Part shown: piece after piece, positions 11,662 through 24,129 of the stretch
Layout of the letters: the number at the start of each line of letters is the position of its first letter
How positions within the stretch are numbered: position 1 is the stretch's first letter
Source of the DNA: Mallotus nudiflorus
Taxonomy: Eukaryota > Streptophyta > Magnoliopsida > Malpighiales > Euphorbiaceae
Direction: 5' to 3'
Assembly (NCBI GenBank): GCA_947683625.1
Contig: CANTUR010000039.1
Location: forward strand, 310,001 to 374,000
DNA length: 64,000 nt
Notes under the pieces: generated by a model
What the model was told of the DNA's origin: nothing
The model's input: the letters and a program-made list of their open reading frames with translations, nothing else
Database searches by the model: none
Program-made: the position numbers and the translations under genes

Positions 11662-14600
11662 ATCCTAATAATTTTGCATCAAGTTTAGAGATCAAGGCAT
11701 ACCTTCTTGACAATGCATCAGCCACCACATTTTCTTTCCCTTGCTTGTACTTAATGATGTACGGAAAGGATTCAATGAATTCCACCCATTTTGCATGTCT
11801 CTTGTTAAGCTTTCCTTGTCCTTTGAGATACTTCAAGGACTCATGGTCAGTGTGAATTATGAATTCTTTGTAACCAAGGTAGTGCTGCCATGTCCTTAGA
11901 ACCCTCACCAATGCATAGAACTCCTTGTCATATGTAGGGTAGTTTAGACTTGCTCCACTTAGCTTTTCGCTAAAGAATGCTATGGGCTTGCCTTCTTGCA
12001 TCAAAACTCCTCCAATACCTATGCCACTTGCATCGCACTCAATCTCAAAAGGTTTAGTAAAATTTGGCAAAGATAACAAGGGTGCAGAACTTAATTTGTC
12101 TTTTAGCAAGTTAAAAGCCTCATCTTGTTCAATTCCCCACTTAAAACCAACATTCTTTTTGATGCATTCAGTTAAAGGTGCAGCTATGGTAGAAAAATTT
12201 TTAATGAACCTTCTATAAAAGCTAGCTAAACCATGAAAGCTTCTTGCTTCACTTACACTTGTGGGTGTTGGCCATTCTCTAATTACTTTTACCTTTTCTT
12301 GATCAACATGAATGCCCTTGTCATTGACAATATATCCAAGAAAAGTAATTTCATTAGTGCAAAAACAGCATTTCTTTAGATTAGCATACAACTTCTCTTC
12401 TCTAAGCACATCAAAAACACAAGTCAAATGTTGTACATGCTCATCTAAATTTTTGCTATAAACCAAGATATCATCAAAATAGACAACAACAAATTTGCCT
12501 ATGAATGCTCTTAAAACATGATTCATCAATCTCATGAAAGTGCTTGGTGCATTAGTTAAACCAAAAGGCATTACTAACCACTCATATAAACCATGTTTAG
12601 TTTTAAAAGCTGTTTTCCATTCATCACCTTCTCTCATTCTAATTTGATGATAACCAGATTTCAAATCAATTTTTGAAAACAAATATGAACCATGCAATTC
12701 ATCCAACATGTCATCTAGCCTAGGAATGGGATGTCTATACTTCACCGTGATTTTGTTGATGGCACGACAATCAACACACATCCTCCAAGTTCCATCTTTC
12801 TTAGGCACTAACAAGACGGGTATGGCACATGGACTCATGCTTTCACGAACATAACCCTTCTCCATAAGCTCACTCACTTGCTTTTGGATTTCCTTGGTCT
12901 CCTCCGGATTACATCTATATGCTGGTCTATTTGGAATGCTTGCTCCAGGTATGAAATCAATTTGGTGCTCAATGCCTCTTTTAGGTGGCAAACCATTTGG
13001 AATTTCTTCTGGAAATAAATCTTCATAAACCTGCAAAAGATCAACAACAACACTAGGCAAACCATTGGTTATTTCGTTAGAAATATGCAAAATCTCCTTG
13101 TACATAAGTACAAGCATGTGTTGCCTCAAAAGCATAGCTTCCTTCACATCACTCATTTTTGCATAAACACTCATTTTTCTTTCATTTGAACCTTCCTTGT
13201 TTTCTCTCACCATGTGTTTCCCATTTTGGTCAAGAGAATTGGAATTTTTAGGTTCACTCATCTCACCTTTTTCTTTACTCTCAAAGGTTTCCCTTCCCAA
13301 AGAATTTCCCAATGAAGAACCCATTTCTTCATATTGTTGCTTGATGCGCATTTGGTCTTCAAAAATCTGTTTTGGAGTTAATGGTCCAAGGTTAAACCTT
13401 TTTCCATCCATAGTCAAAGTATACATATTTTTGAATCCATCATGATTAGCCCTTCTATCATATTGCCAAGGTCTCCCCAACAACATATGTCCGGCCAACA
13501 TTGGTAACACATCACACAACACCTCATCCTTATATCTACCAATTTGAAAAGAAATTAGAACTTGCTTATTTACCTTTACAACTCCACTTTCATTAAGCCA
13601 TTGCAACTTGTATGGTCTTGGGTGCTTGGTAGTAGGCAACTTCAATTTCTCCACTAGCAAAGTGCTTGCTACATTAGTACAACTTCCACTATCCACAATC
13701 ATGTTGCACAACTTGTTAGAAATCAAACAATGAGTATGAAACAAATTTTCCCTTTGCTCCCTATGGACATCATGTTTATTTTGCAAACTCAATGTTCTTT
13801 GAACAACAAGATTATCTCCCTTAGCACATTCAACATCACTACAATCTTCTAAAGAAGGCATATCATCATCACTATCCCCCTCACTCTCTGATTCAATATC
13901 ACCATCCCTTAGAATCATAGCTTTCTTATTTGGACATTCCCTAGCAATGTGCCCATGACCCAAACACTTAAAACATTTGATTCCCCTAGTTTGGGCTAGT
14001 TGATTCTCACCCTTTCCCTTATTACCCAAGTCAATTTTAGGTTTATTTTCTTCCACTTTTGACTTGTTAAAAGGTTTATTATCCTTTTTCCCCCAAGAAG
14101 TTTTCCAAGAAGAAGAAGAACCCACATTTGGTTTAGAATCATACCTCTTTCCTTTCAATTGCCTTTCCACTTTCATGGCCAAATTCACCATATCTTCAAT
14201 CTCCACATAATGTTGCAAATCAACAACATCAGCAATGTTTTTGTTTAGCCCTCTTAAAAACCTTGCCATGGTAGCTTCACGATCTTCTACCACATTTGCT
14301 CTAATCATAGCCTTCTCCATTTCTTTGTGATACTCCTCCACACTCATGGATCCTTGAATTAGAGTTTGTAACCTTTGATGAAGCTCTCTATAGTAGTGGC
14401 TTGGAACAAACCTCTTTCTCATGATTTGCTTCATTTCCCTCCAAGACTCCACGGGTCTTTCTCCATATCTACGTCTTTCCTTGCAAAATTGATCCCACCA
14501 AACAATTGCATAATCACTAAACTCAACAGCGACAAGTTTTACCTTTTTCTCCTCTGAATAATTATGACATTCGAAGATGAGTTCCACTTTCCTCTCCCAT

Positions 14601-14962
14601 TCAAGGTACACATCTGGATCATTTCTTCCTTGGAATGAAGGAATCTTCATTTTGATGCTTCCAAGGTTACGATCAACATCATCTTTAGGACGTCCTCTCC
14701 TAGCTTGTCTCCTAGGATTGATTTGTTGTCCCACCAAGGTGACTTGATCATCATCCAATTCATCCTCTCCTTCATAGTCCTCTTGGTCAATCGGTGGACG
14801 TCTCCTTTCTTTAGGCTCTCCTTGTAATTGGTTAAGGATGCCATCATGCCTCTCCAATTTCTCATTGACTCCCGCCATCATGTTAAACATTCTTTCAAAT
14901 TGTTGTTGCATAGCTTGAATCACATGATCATTTGTAGAAGAAGAACTTGTGTCTTTTGACAT
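11615..14962 (-). CDS. E2 Gag-protease-reverse transcriptase-RNase H polyprotein
   Basis: An uninterrupted 1,115-residue frame starting MSKDTSSSS, the conserved start in E1 and E3. Visible parts: N-terminal acidic region; Gag core about 105-270 (WWDQF, SWREMKQIMRKRFVP, EEYHKEMEK); CCHC knuckle CFKCLGHGHIAREC at 330-343; aspartic protease VDSGSCTN with catalytic D424; a variable linker about 530-640; RT about 690-870 with VPKKDGTWRMCVDCRAIN and YFDD at 828-831; RNase H from about 965 (ECDASG, D977) with TYDKEFYALV and HTDHESL. Gag packages the RNA, protease cleaves the product, and RT/RNase H make cDNA. The frame should run on into integrase but shifts at 11619-11624, leaving a false end DPDFF. 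Confidence 0.95.
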   Translation of the reverse strand: MSKDTSSSSTNDHVIQAMQQQFERMFNMMAGVNEKLERHDGILNQLQGEPKERRRPPIDQEDYEGEDELDDDQVTLVGQQINPRRQARRGRPKDDVDRNLGSIKMKIPSFQGRNDPDVYLEWERKVELIFECHNYSEEKKVKLVAVEFSDYAIVWWDQFCKERRRYGERPVESWREMKQIMRKRFVPSHYYRELHQRLQTLIQGSMSVEEYHKEMEKAMIRANVVEDREATMARFLRGLNKNIADVVDLQHYVEIEDMVNLAMKVERQLKGKRYDSKPNVGSSSSWKTSWGKKDNKPFNKSKVEENKPKIDLGNKGKGENQLAQTRGIKCFKCLGHGHIARECPNKKAMILRDGDIESESEGDSDDDMPSLEDCSDVECAKGDNLVVQRTLSLQNKHDVHREQRENLFHTHCLISNKLCNMIVDSGSCTNVASTLLVEKLKLPTTKHPRPYKLQWLNESGVVKVNKQVLISFQIGRYKDEVLCDVLPMLAGHMLLGRPWQYDRRANHDGFKNMYTLTMDGKRFNLGPLTPKQIFEDQMRIKQQYEEMGSSLGNSLGRETFESKEKGEMSEPKNSNSLDQNGKHMVRENKEGSNERKMSVYAKMSDVKEAMLLRQHMLVLMYKEILHISNEITNGLPSVVVDLLQVYEDLFPEEIPNGLPPKRGIEHQIDFIPGASIPNRPAYRCNPEETKEIQKQVSELMEKGYVRESMSPCAIPVLLVPKKDGTWRMCVDCRAINKITVKYRHPIPRLDDMLDELHGSYLFSKIDLKSGYHQIRMREGDEWKTAFKTKHGLYEWLVMPFGLTNAPSTFMRLMNHVLRAFIGKFVVVYFDDILVYSKNLDEHVQHLTCVFDVLREEKLYANLKKCCFCTNEITFLGYIVNDKGIHVDQEKVKVIREWPTPTSVSEARSFHGLASFYRRFIKNFSTIAAPLTECIKKNVGFKWGIEQDEAFNLLKDKLSSAPLLSLPNFTKPFEIECDASGIGIGGVLMQEGKPIAFFSEKLSGASLNYPTYDKEFYALVRVLRTWQHYLGYKEFIIHTDHESLKYLKGQGKLNKRHAKWVEFIESFPYIIKYKQGKENVVADALSRRYALISKLDAKLLGFEYIKDLYSNDPDFF

Positions 14963-15666
14963 GATTGTAAAACCTAAAATTTTAACAAAAGAAAATAGAA
15001 AGAAACAATCTCACAACACTCCCTCACGTGTTTCACTCAAAATTGATGTATACCACTCGTGTTTACACTCAATTTTGGCTTTTTCTCTAATGATCTCACA
15101 CTCTTGCCTTTTACCTCTCAAATTTGCCTTTTGATTTCTTAGATTAACTAAGTTTCTCAATCAAACAAAATTCAAGAATGTAGTAATCAATGATAAAAAA
15201 ATAAGGTAGGCTAACAAGAAAATAATAAGGTAGGCTTAAAGAAAAGAAGAATTTGTAACAAATAGGCTAATAGAAATGAAAACAAACAAAGATAGATTAT
15301 CAAAGAACACAAAGAGACAGAATTATAAAGATAGATCTCAATGGAATATGAAGAGTCAATTTTTTTTTTTTAAAGTAAACTGAGATCTAACATAGGAATA
15401 TCAAAGATAACATATACTTTTTTTTTTTGGACGAAATTTTTTTTTTTTTTTTATATATGCACGAATTGAAAGGTATCACAAAAATCTCAAAGATAATAAC
15501 TTTTTTTTTTTTTTGATATCTGCAAACTAAATCTTGAGATAAGAAGAATAAAGATAAAAAAAAACAAGAATAATAGATAGCAAGAAAGGTGCAAAATATA
15601 AGAAGAACACAAGATATTGAGAACTAAAAGATAGTTTTGGATACGCAAACCTCAATCTTGAACCTG
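14963..15666 (-). other. E2 untranslated leader
   Basis: About 700 bp between PBS and gag start, with several long homopolymer runs (near 15360 and 15420-15450). No conserved protein frame is seen. It matches the E1, E3 and E4 leaders. Confidence 0.8.
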
Positions 15667-15678
15667 GCTCTGATACCA
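15667..15678 (-). other. E2 primer binding site, initiator tRNA-Met type
   Basis: GCTCTGATACCA on the plus strand (TGGTATCAGAGC on the element strand), four bases inside the 5' LTR. Confidence 0.9.
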
Positions 15679-15682
15679 CTTA

Positions 15683-16506
15683 TGATGGGAATTGTAGGTT
15701 TCATCAATTAACTCCCCAATAGCAAGAATACTATGATAAGTTGAATTAGAAGAAAACCAGAAATTACCAATTTAATCCACAAATTTGGATCGTTCAAAGA
15801 TTGAAGTAAGAAGATAGATGCTACTTAACCCCTTTACCAACAAGGATAAAGATACTAAGATAGACTTTGAATTTCCTCTTATGCCACAAACAAGAAAGTT
15901 TGATAAATAAAAAGAAAACAAAGATTTAGATTTTGACACCACAAGCTAGAATAAAGCTTGATAAGTCACAAAGTTTATGCAAGAAATTAAAGACAAAATT
16001 CCTCACAACAAAACTCAAACAAAGTTATAATTCATATATCAAATTCATTCATGCTACAAAAGAAAGCAAAGGACTTGTTTATATAGAGTACAAGTCCATG
16101 CTCACACTACTAAAATAGACTCACACACATAGGATTACTTTTACTCTTAAATGGCCTTAATAACCATTAACCACATTAATAGCCATTACTTATTATTGAT
16201 TACCCCATTAACTTTAGTAACCACTACCCATAATAATAGCCATTACTTAGTATTAATTACCCTATTAACTTGTATATGGTGGCTACATGTAACCCTAATT
16301 GTTATTAACATAAAAACAAGTTAAATATTATTCCTTGGGCCTCCATGGATGCCTTATTGGGCTGAAATTCTTGGGCTTTCCAAATGTCCTTAATTAAACC
16401 CAATATGGCTTCTTGAAGCTTCTTGGACTTGGACCTTGTGATTGGGCCTTCTTGTACCATTAATGGATCTTGGATCTCTTTAGGCTTTGAACTTGGATTC
16501 ACATCA
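15683..16506 (-). repeat. E2 5' LTR
   Basis: An 824-bp LTR essentially identical to the 3' LTR of the same element. It ends CACATCA at 16506, followed by the right GTGTG duplication and the rest of the E1 LTR. Confidence 0.96.
16078..16085 (-). promoter_or_regulatory. Putative TATA box in the E2 5' LTR
   Basis: TTTATATA on the plus strand, i.e. TATATAAA on the element strand, in the same context as in E1. It is the likely core promoter for the only near-intact element in the window. Confidence 0.6.
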
Positions 16507-16929
16507 GTGTGCATGGACTTGTACTCTATATAAACAAGTCCTTTTCTTTCTTTTAGAGCATGAATGAATTTGATATATGAATTATAACTTTGTTTGAGTT
16601 TTATTGTGAGGAATTTTATCTTTAATTTCTCGCATAAACTTTGTGACTTATCAAGCTTTATTCTAGCTTGTGGTGTCAAAATCTAAATCTTTGTTTTCTT
16701 GTTATTTATCAAACTTTCTTGTTTGTGGCATAAGAGGAAATTCAAAGTCTATCTTAGTATCTTTATCCTTGTTGGTAAAGGGGTTAAGTAGCATCTATCT
16801 TCTTACTTCAATCTTTGAACGATCCGAATTTATGGATTAAATTGGTAATTTCTAGTTTTCTTGTAATTCAACTTATCATAGTATTCTTGCTATTGGGGAG
16901 TTAATTGATGAAACCTATAATTCCCATCA
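16507..16929 (+). repeat. E1 3' LTR, right part
   Basis: Starts with the second GTGTG copy (16507-16511) and continues CATGGACTTGTACTC, exactly where the left part stopped, to the terminal CCCATCA. The satellite resumes at 16930 with TAACTCGTG. Confidence 0.94.
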
Positions 16930-19900
16930 TAACTCGTGTAAAATTTCAGCACAAATTGTTTAAAACATGTAATCCAAAGTTCCAACTACATATTTTTAAT
17001 CCCAAAGACATATTTCAGGAATTAAAGCTCATAAATCAAGTTGATTTAATGGAATGCAAAGTTTATGCACATTTGTGCATGTTTTTAATGCAAAATGTGA
17101 ACTCATGCAAATGTGTGTGCAACTGCTTTTAAATAAGAGATCTAATGTTCTAATCACATGTTCACAACACTAATCACATATTCTAGCTTTTTAAACTCAT
17201 AAATATAACTGAGATTGTTGAATGCGTAATTTGTGCACATTTGAGCCTGTTAGAATGCAAAATGTTAACTCGTGCAAAATTTATGCACAAATTGTTTAAA
17301 ACATGTAATCCAATGTTCAAACTACATATTTTTAATCCCAAAGACATATTTCAGGAATTAAAGCTCATAAATCAAGTTGATTTAATGGAATGCAAAGTTT
17401 ATGCACATTTGTGCATGTTTTTAATGCAAAATGTGAACTCATGCAAATGTGTGTGCAACTGCTTTTAAATAAGAGATCTAATGTTCTAATCACATGTTCA
17501 CAACACTAATCACATATTCTAGCTTTTTAAACTCATAAATATAACTGAGATTGTTGAATGCGTAATTTGTGCACATTTGAGCGTGTTAGAATGCAAAATG
17601 TTAACTCGTGCAAAATTTATGCACAAATTGTTTAAAACATGTAATCCAATGTTCAAACTACATATTATCAATCCTAAAGATATATCCAGCAACTAAAACT
17701 CGTAAATCTAGTAGATTTAATTGAATGCACAATTTGTGCACATTTGCGCTTGTTTTAACGCAAAACGTGAACTTGTGCAAATTTGTGCAAAAATGGTTTC
17801 AGACAAGATATCCAATGTTCAAATCACATATTAAAGCTGTTTAAACATATAAATATAAATGAGATGGTTAAGGGCACAATTTGTGCACATTTGCACATGT
17901 TTGAATGCAAAATGTTAGCTCGTGCAAAATTAATGCGCAAATTGATTAAAACATGTAATCAAATGTTCAAAATACATATTATCAATCCTAAATACATATT
18001 GCAGCAATTAAAACTAATAAATCTGGTTGATTTAAATGAATTTGTGCACATTTGTGCATGTTTTAACGCAAAACGCGAATTTGTGCGCAAATAGTTTTAG
18101 ATAAGATATCCTATGTTCCAATCACATATTCACAACACTAGTCACATATTATAGCTTTTGAGACTCATAAATATAAACGAGATTTTTTGAATGCACAATT
18201 TGTGCACATTTGTGCCTGTTTGAACGCAAAATGTTAGCTCATGCAAAATTAATGCATAAAATATTTAAAACATGTAATCCAATGTTCAAAATACATATTA
18301 TCAATCCTAAATACATATTGCAGCAATGAAAACTCATAAATCTGGTTGATTTAATCGAATGCAAAATTTGTGCACAGTTACGCATGTTTTAATGCAAAAC
18401 ACGAATTTGTGCGCAAATAGTTTTAGATAAGATATCCAATGTTCCAATCACATATTCACAACACTAGCCACATATTATAGCTGTTGAGACTTATAAATAT
18501 AAATGAGATTTTTTGAATGCACAATTTGTGCACATTTGTGCCCGTTTGAACGCAAAATGTTAATTCATGCAAAATTTATGGTCAAATTGTTTAAAACATG
18601 TAATCCAATGTTCAAACTACATATTATAAACCCTAAAGACATATTGCAGCAATTAAAACTAATAAATCTAGTTGATTTACTTGAATGCACAATTTGTGCA
18701 CATTTGCGCATGTTTTCATGCAAAATGTGAACTCGTGTGCAAATGGTTTTAGACAAGACATCCAATGTTAAAATCACATATTCACAATGCTAATCATATG
18801 TTCTAGCTTTTTAAACTCATAAATATAAATGAGATTTGCTGAATGCACAATTTGTGCACATTTGCGCCTGTTTGAACGCAAAATGTTAACTTATGCAAAA
18901 TTTCAGCACAAATTGTTTGAAACATGTAATCCAAAGTTCCAACTACATATTTTCAATCCCAAAGACATATTCCAGGAATTAAAGCTCGTAAATCAAGTTG
19001 ATTTAATTGAATGCATAGTTTGTGCACATTTGCGCATGTTTTTAATGCAAAACGTGAACTCATGCAAATTTCTATGCAACTACTTTTAAACAAGATATCC
19101 AATGTTCTAATAACATGTTCACAACACTAATCACATATTCTAGCTTTTTAAACTCATAAATATAAATGAGATTGTCGAATGCATAATTTGTGCACATTTA
19201 CGCCTGTTAGAATGCAAAGTGTTAACTCGTGCAAAATTTATGCACAAATTGTTTTAAACATGTAATCCAATGTTCAAACTACATATTATCAATCCTAAAG
19301 ATATAATCTAGCAACTAAAACTCGTAAATCTGGTAGATTCAATCGAATGCACAATTTACGCACATTTGCGTATGTTTTAACGCAAAACGTGAACTCGTGC
19401 AAATTTGTGCGAAAATGGTTTCAGACAAGATATCCAATGTTGAAATCACATAGTCATAACACTAATCACATATTAAAGCTGTTTAAACATATAAATATAA
19501 ATGATATGGTTGAGGCCACAATTTGTGCACATTTGCGCCTGTTTGAACGCAAAATGTTAGCTCGTGCAAAATTAATGCACAAACTGTTTAAAACATGTAA
19601 TCCAATGTTCAAAATACATATTATCAGTCCTAAATACATATTGTCGCAACTAAAACTAATTAATCTAGTTGATTTAATTGAATGCACAATTTGTGCACAT
19701 TTGCGCATGTTTTAACGCAAAACGCGAATTTGTGCGCAAATAGTTTTAGATAAGATATCCAATGTTCCAATCACATATGCACAACACTAATCACATATTA
19801 TAGCTTTTAAGACTCATAAATATAAATGAGATTTTTCGAATGCACAATTTGTGCACATTTGCGCCTATTTGAACGCAAAATGTTAACTCGTGCAAAATTT

Positions 19901-22900
19901 ATGGACAAATTGTTTAAAACATGTAATCCAATGTTCAAACTACATATTATCAATCCTAAAGACATATTGCAGGAATTAAAACTATAAATCTAGTTGATTT
20001 AATTGAATGCACAATTTGTGCACATTTGTGCATGTTTTAACGCAAAACACGAATTTGTGCGTAAATAGTTTTAGATAAGATATCCAATGTTCCACTCATA
20101 TATTCACAACACTAATCACATATTATAGCTTTTGAGACTCATAAATATAATTGAGAATTTTTGAATGCACAATTTATGCACATTTATGCCTGTTTGAACG
20201 CAAAATGGTAACTCGTGCAAAATTTATGGACAAATTGTTTAAAACATGTAATCCAATGTTCAAACTACATATTATCAATCCTAAAGACATATTGCAGTAA
20301 TTAAAACTAATAAATCTAGTTGATTTAATTGAATGCACAATTTATGCACATTTGCGTATGTTTTAACGCAAAATGCGAATTTGTTCGCAAATAGTTTTAG
20401 ATTAGATATCCAATGTTCCAATCATGTATTCACAAAAATAATCACATATTATAGCTTTTGAGACTCATAAATATAAATGAGATTTTTTGAATGCATAATT
20501 TGTGCACATTTGCGCCTATTTGAACGCAAAATGTTAACTCGTGCAAAATTTATAGACAAATTGTTTAAAACATGTAATCCAATGTTCAAACTACATATTA
20601 TCAATCCTAAAGACATATTGCAGCAATTAAAACTAATAAATCTAGTTGATTTAATTGAATGCATAATTTGAGCACATTTGTGCATGTTTTAACGCAAAAC
20701 GTGAATTTGTGCGTAAATAGTTTTAGATAAGATATCCAATGTTCCACTCATATATTCACAACACTAATCACATATTATAGCTTTTGAGACTCATAAATAT
20801 AAATGAGATTTTTTGAAAGCACAATTTGTGCACATTTGCGCCTATTTGAACGCAAAATGTTAACTCGTGCAAAATTTATGGACAAATTTTTTAAAACATG
20901 TAATCCAATGTTCAAACTACATATTATCAATCCTAAAGACATATTGCAGCAATTAAAACTAATAAATCTAGTTGATTGAATTGAATGCACAATTTGTGGA
21001 CATTTGCACATGTTTTAATGCAAAATGTGAACTCGTGCGTAAATGGTTTTAGACAAGACATCCAATGTTAAAATCACATATTCACAACACTAATCATATA
21101 TTCTAGCTTTTTAAACTTGTAAATATAAATGAGATTCCTGAATGCGTAATTTGTGCACATTTGCTCCTGTTTGAACGCAAAATGTTAACTCATGCAAAAT
21201 TTCAGCACAAATTGTTTAAAACATGTAATCCAAAGTTCCAACTACATATTTTCAATCCCAAAGACATATTCCAGGAATTAAAACTCGTAAATCAAGTTGA
21301 TTTAATTGAATGCACAATTTGTGCACATTTGCGCATATTTTTAATGCAAAATGTGAACTCGTGCAAATTTGTGCACAAATGCTTTTAAACAAGATATCCA
21401 ATGTTCTAATCACATGTTCACAACAATAATCACATATTCTAGCTTTTTAAACTCATAAACATAAATGAGATTGTTGAATGCATAATTTGTGCACATTGGC
21501 GCCTGTTTGAATGCAAAATGCTAACTCGTGAAAAATTTATGCACAAATTGTTTAAAACATGTAATCCAATGTTCAAACTACATATTATAAATCCTAAATT
21601 CATAATAAAGCAGCTAAAACTAGTAAATCTGGTAGATTTAATCGAATGCACAATTTGTGCACATTTGCCGATGTTTTAATGCAAAATGTGAACTAGTGCA
21701 AATTTGAGCGGAAATGGTTTCAAACAAGATATCCAATGTTCAAATCACATATTGACAACACTAATCACATATTAAAGCTATTTAAACATATAAATATAGA
21801 TGAGATGGTTGAGGGCACAATTTGTGCACATTTATGCCTATTTGAACGCAAAATGTTAGCTCGTGCAAAATTCATGCACAAATTGTCTAACGCATGTAAT
21901 CCAATGTTAAAAACACATAATGTCAATCCTAAATACATATTGCATCAATTAAAACTGAGAAATCTTATTGATTTAATTGAATGCACAATTTGTGCACATT
22001 TTTTAATGTTTTAACGCAAAACGCGAATTTGTGTGCAAATAGTTTTAGATAAGATATCCAAAGTTCCAATCACATATTCACAAAACTAATCACATATTAT
22101 AGCTTTTGAGGCTCATAAATATAAATGAGATTTTTTGAATGCACAATTTGTGCACATTTACGCCTGTTCGAACATAAAATGTTAACTCGTGCAAAATTTA
22201 TGACAAATTGTTTAAAACATGTAATCCAATGTTCAAACTACATATTATCAATCCTAAAGACATATGGCAACAATTAAAACTAATAAATCTAGTTGATTTA
22301 ATTGAATGCATAATTTGCGCACATTTGCGCATGTTTTAACGCAAAACGTGAATTTGGGCGTAAATAGTTTTAGATAAGATATCCAATGTTCCACTTATAT
22401 ATTCACAACACCAATCACATATTATAGCTTTTGAGACTCATAAATATAAATGAGATTTTTTGAATGCACAATTTGTGCACATTTGCGCCTGTTTGAATGT
22501 AAAATGTTAACTCGTGCAAAATTTATGGACAAATTGTTTAAAACATGTAATCCAATGTTCAACCTACATATTATCAATCCTAAAGACATATTGCAGCAAT
22601 TAAAACTAATAAATCTAGTTGATTTAATTGAATGCACAATTCGTGCACATTTGCGCATGTTTTAATGCAAAATGTGAACTCGTGCGCAAATGGTTTTAGA
22701 CAAGACATCCAATGTTAAAATCACATATTCACAACACTAATCATATATTCTAGCTTTTTAAACTCATAAATATAAATGAGATTGCTGAATGCACAATTTG
22801 TGCACATTTGTGCCTGTTTGACCGCAAAATGTTAACTCGTGCAAAATTTCAGCACAAATTGTTTGAAACGTGTAATCCAAAGTTTCGACTACATATTTTG

Positions 22901-24129
22901 AATCCCAAAGACATATTCCAGGAATTAAAACTCATAAATCAAGTTGATTTAATTTAATGCACAATTTGTGCACATTTGTGCATGTTTTTAATGCAAAACG
23001 TGAACTCGTGCAAATTTGTGCGCAAATGCTTTTAAACAAGATATCCAATGTTCTAATCACATGTTCACAACAATAATCACATATTCTAGCTTTTTAAACT
23101 CATAAACATAAATGAGATTGTTGAACGCATAATTTGTGCACATTGACGCCTGTTTGAACATAAAATGTTAACTTGTGCAAAATTTATGCACAAATTGTTT
23201 AAAACATGTTCTCCAATCTTAAAACTACATATTATCAATCCTAAAGACTTAATAAAGTAGCTAAAACTCGTAAATATGGTAGATTTAATCAAATGCACAA
23301 TTTGTGCACATTTGGGCATGTTTTAACGCAAAACGTGAACTCGTGCAAATTTGTGTGGAAATGGTTTCAGACAATATATCCAATGTTCAAATCACATATT
23401 CACAACTCTAATCACATATTAAATCTGTTTAAACATATAAATATAAATGAGATGGTTGAGGGCATAATTTGTGCACATTTGCGCCTGTTTGAACGCAAAA
23501 TGTTAGCTCGTGCAAAATTAATGCACAAATTGTTTAACGCATGTAATCCAATGTTCAAAATACATATTATCATTCCTAATCACAAATAGTTTTAGATAAG
23601 ATATCCAATGTTCCAATCACATATTCACAATACTAATCACATATTATAGCTTTTGAGACTCATAAATATAAATGAGATTTTTTGAATGCACAATTTGTGC
23701 ATATTTGCGCCTGTTTGAACGCAAAATGTTAACTCGTTCAAAATTTATGGAAAAATTGTTTAAAACATGTAATCCAATGTTAAAACAACATATTATCATT
23801 CCTAAAGACATATTGTAGCAATTAAAACTGATAAATCTAGTTTATTTAATTGAATGCACAATTTATGCACATTTGTGCATGTTTTAACGCAAAACGCGAA
23901 TTTGTGCGTATTTATGCACAAATTGTTTAAAACATGTAACCCAATGTTCAAATCACATATTCACAACACTAATCACATATTAAAGCTATTTAAACATATA
24001 AATATAAATGAGATGGTTGAGGGCATAATTTGTGCACATTTGCGCCTGTTTGAACGCAAAATATTAGCTCATGCAAAATTAATGCACAAATTGTTTAACA
24101 CATGTAATCCAATGTTCAAAATACATATT
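16930..24129 (+). repeat. Satellite array block 3 (7.2 kb)
   Basis: The longest clean reading of the higher-order pattern. Unit starts near 18505 (T), 18835 (C), 19168 (G), 19502 (W), 19828-20805 (four T), 21131 (C), 21466 (G), 21800 (W), 22126 and 22450 (T), 22776 (C), 23114 (G), 23448 (W). Spacings are about 326-335 bp. Broken units occur near 23580 (a jump losing about 100 bp) and 23910-23945 (a chimeric join). Many frames of 60-120 codons exist on both strands but are satellite read-through. Confidence 0.93.
16984..17655 (+). repeat. Recent 336-bp tandem duplication within the satellite
   Basis: 16984-17319 and 17320-17655 agree almost base for base. They share private changes absent from neighbours (ATAACTGAG, GGAATGCAAAGTTTATG, AAGAGATCTAATG). 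The only difference I see is GCC versus GCG near 17582. This is a single-unit amplification. Confidence 0.9.

Larger units (their letters stand above)
9582..16506 (-). mobile_element. E2: nearly intact, very young family A Gypsy retrotransposon nested in the E1 3' LTR
   Basis: A complete 6,925-bp element on the minus strand: 5' LTR 15683-16506, PBS 15667-15678, gag-pol, PPT 10406-10416 and 3' LTR 9582-10405. A perfect GTGTG duplication flanks it (9577-9581 and 16507-16511). Both LTRs are 824 bp; reading them side by side I find one difference (G at about 10282 versus A in the matching place near 16383). The coding region has a single visible disruption, one extra base in a T run at 11619-11624. 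It is the best reference copy of family A here. Confidence 0.97.
3087..16929 (+). mobile_element. E1: family A Gypsy LTR retrotransposon, decayed, interrupted by E2
   Basis: E1 is a full-length family A element: 5' LTR 3087-3911, PBS 3916-3927, leader, gag-pol remnant 4626-9212, PPT 9165-9175 and 3' LTR 9176-9581 plus 16512-16929. E2 splits its 3' LTR. Removing E2 and one GTGTG copy leaves about 6.9 kb, the same size as E2. The coding frame has many stops and frameshifts, so E1 is not autonomous. The outer flanks, GCACA on the left and TAACT on the right, are not a target-site duplication and fall in different satellite variants, which suggests recombination with another copy. Confidence 0.95.

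Noticed and set aside
9582..16506. E1 and E2 as a large inverted-repeat (foldback) transposon
   Set aside because: The inverted arrangement comes from opposite insertion of E2 into the E1 3' LTR. The GTGTG duplication and colinear LTR halves prove nesting.
18505..23672. CRISPR-like array (regular repeats)
   Set aside because: Repeats are about 326 bp with no short unique spacers, no cas genes, and plant retroelements surround them.
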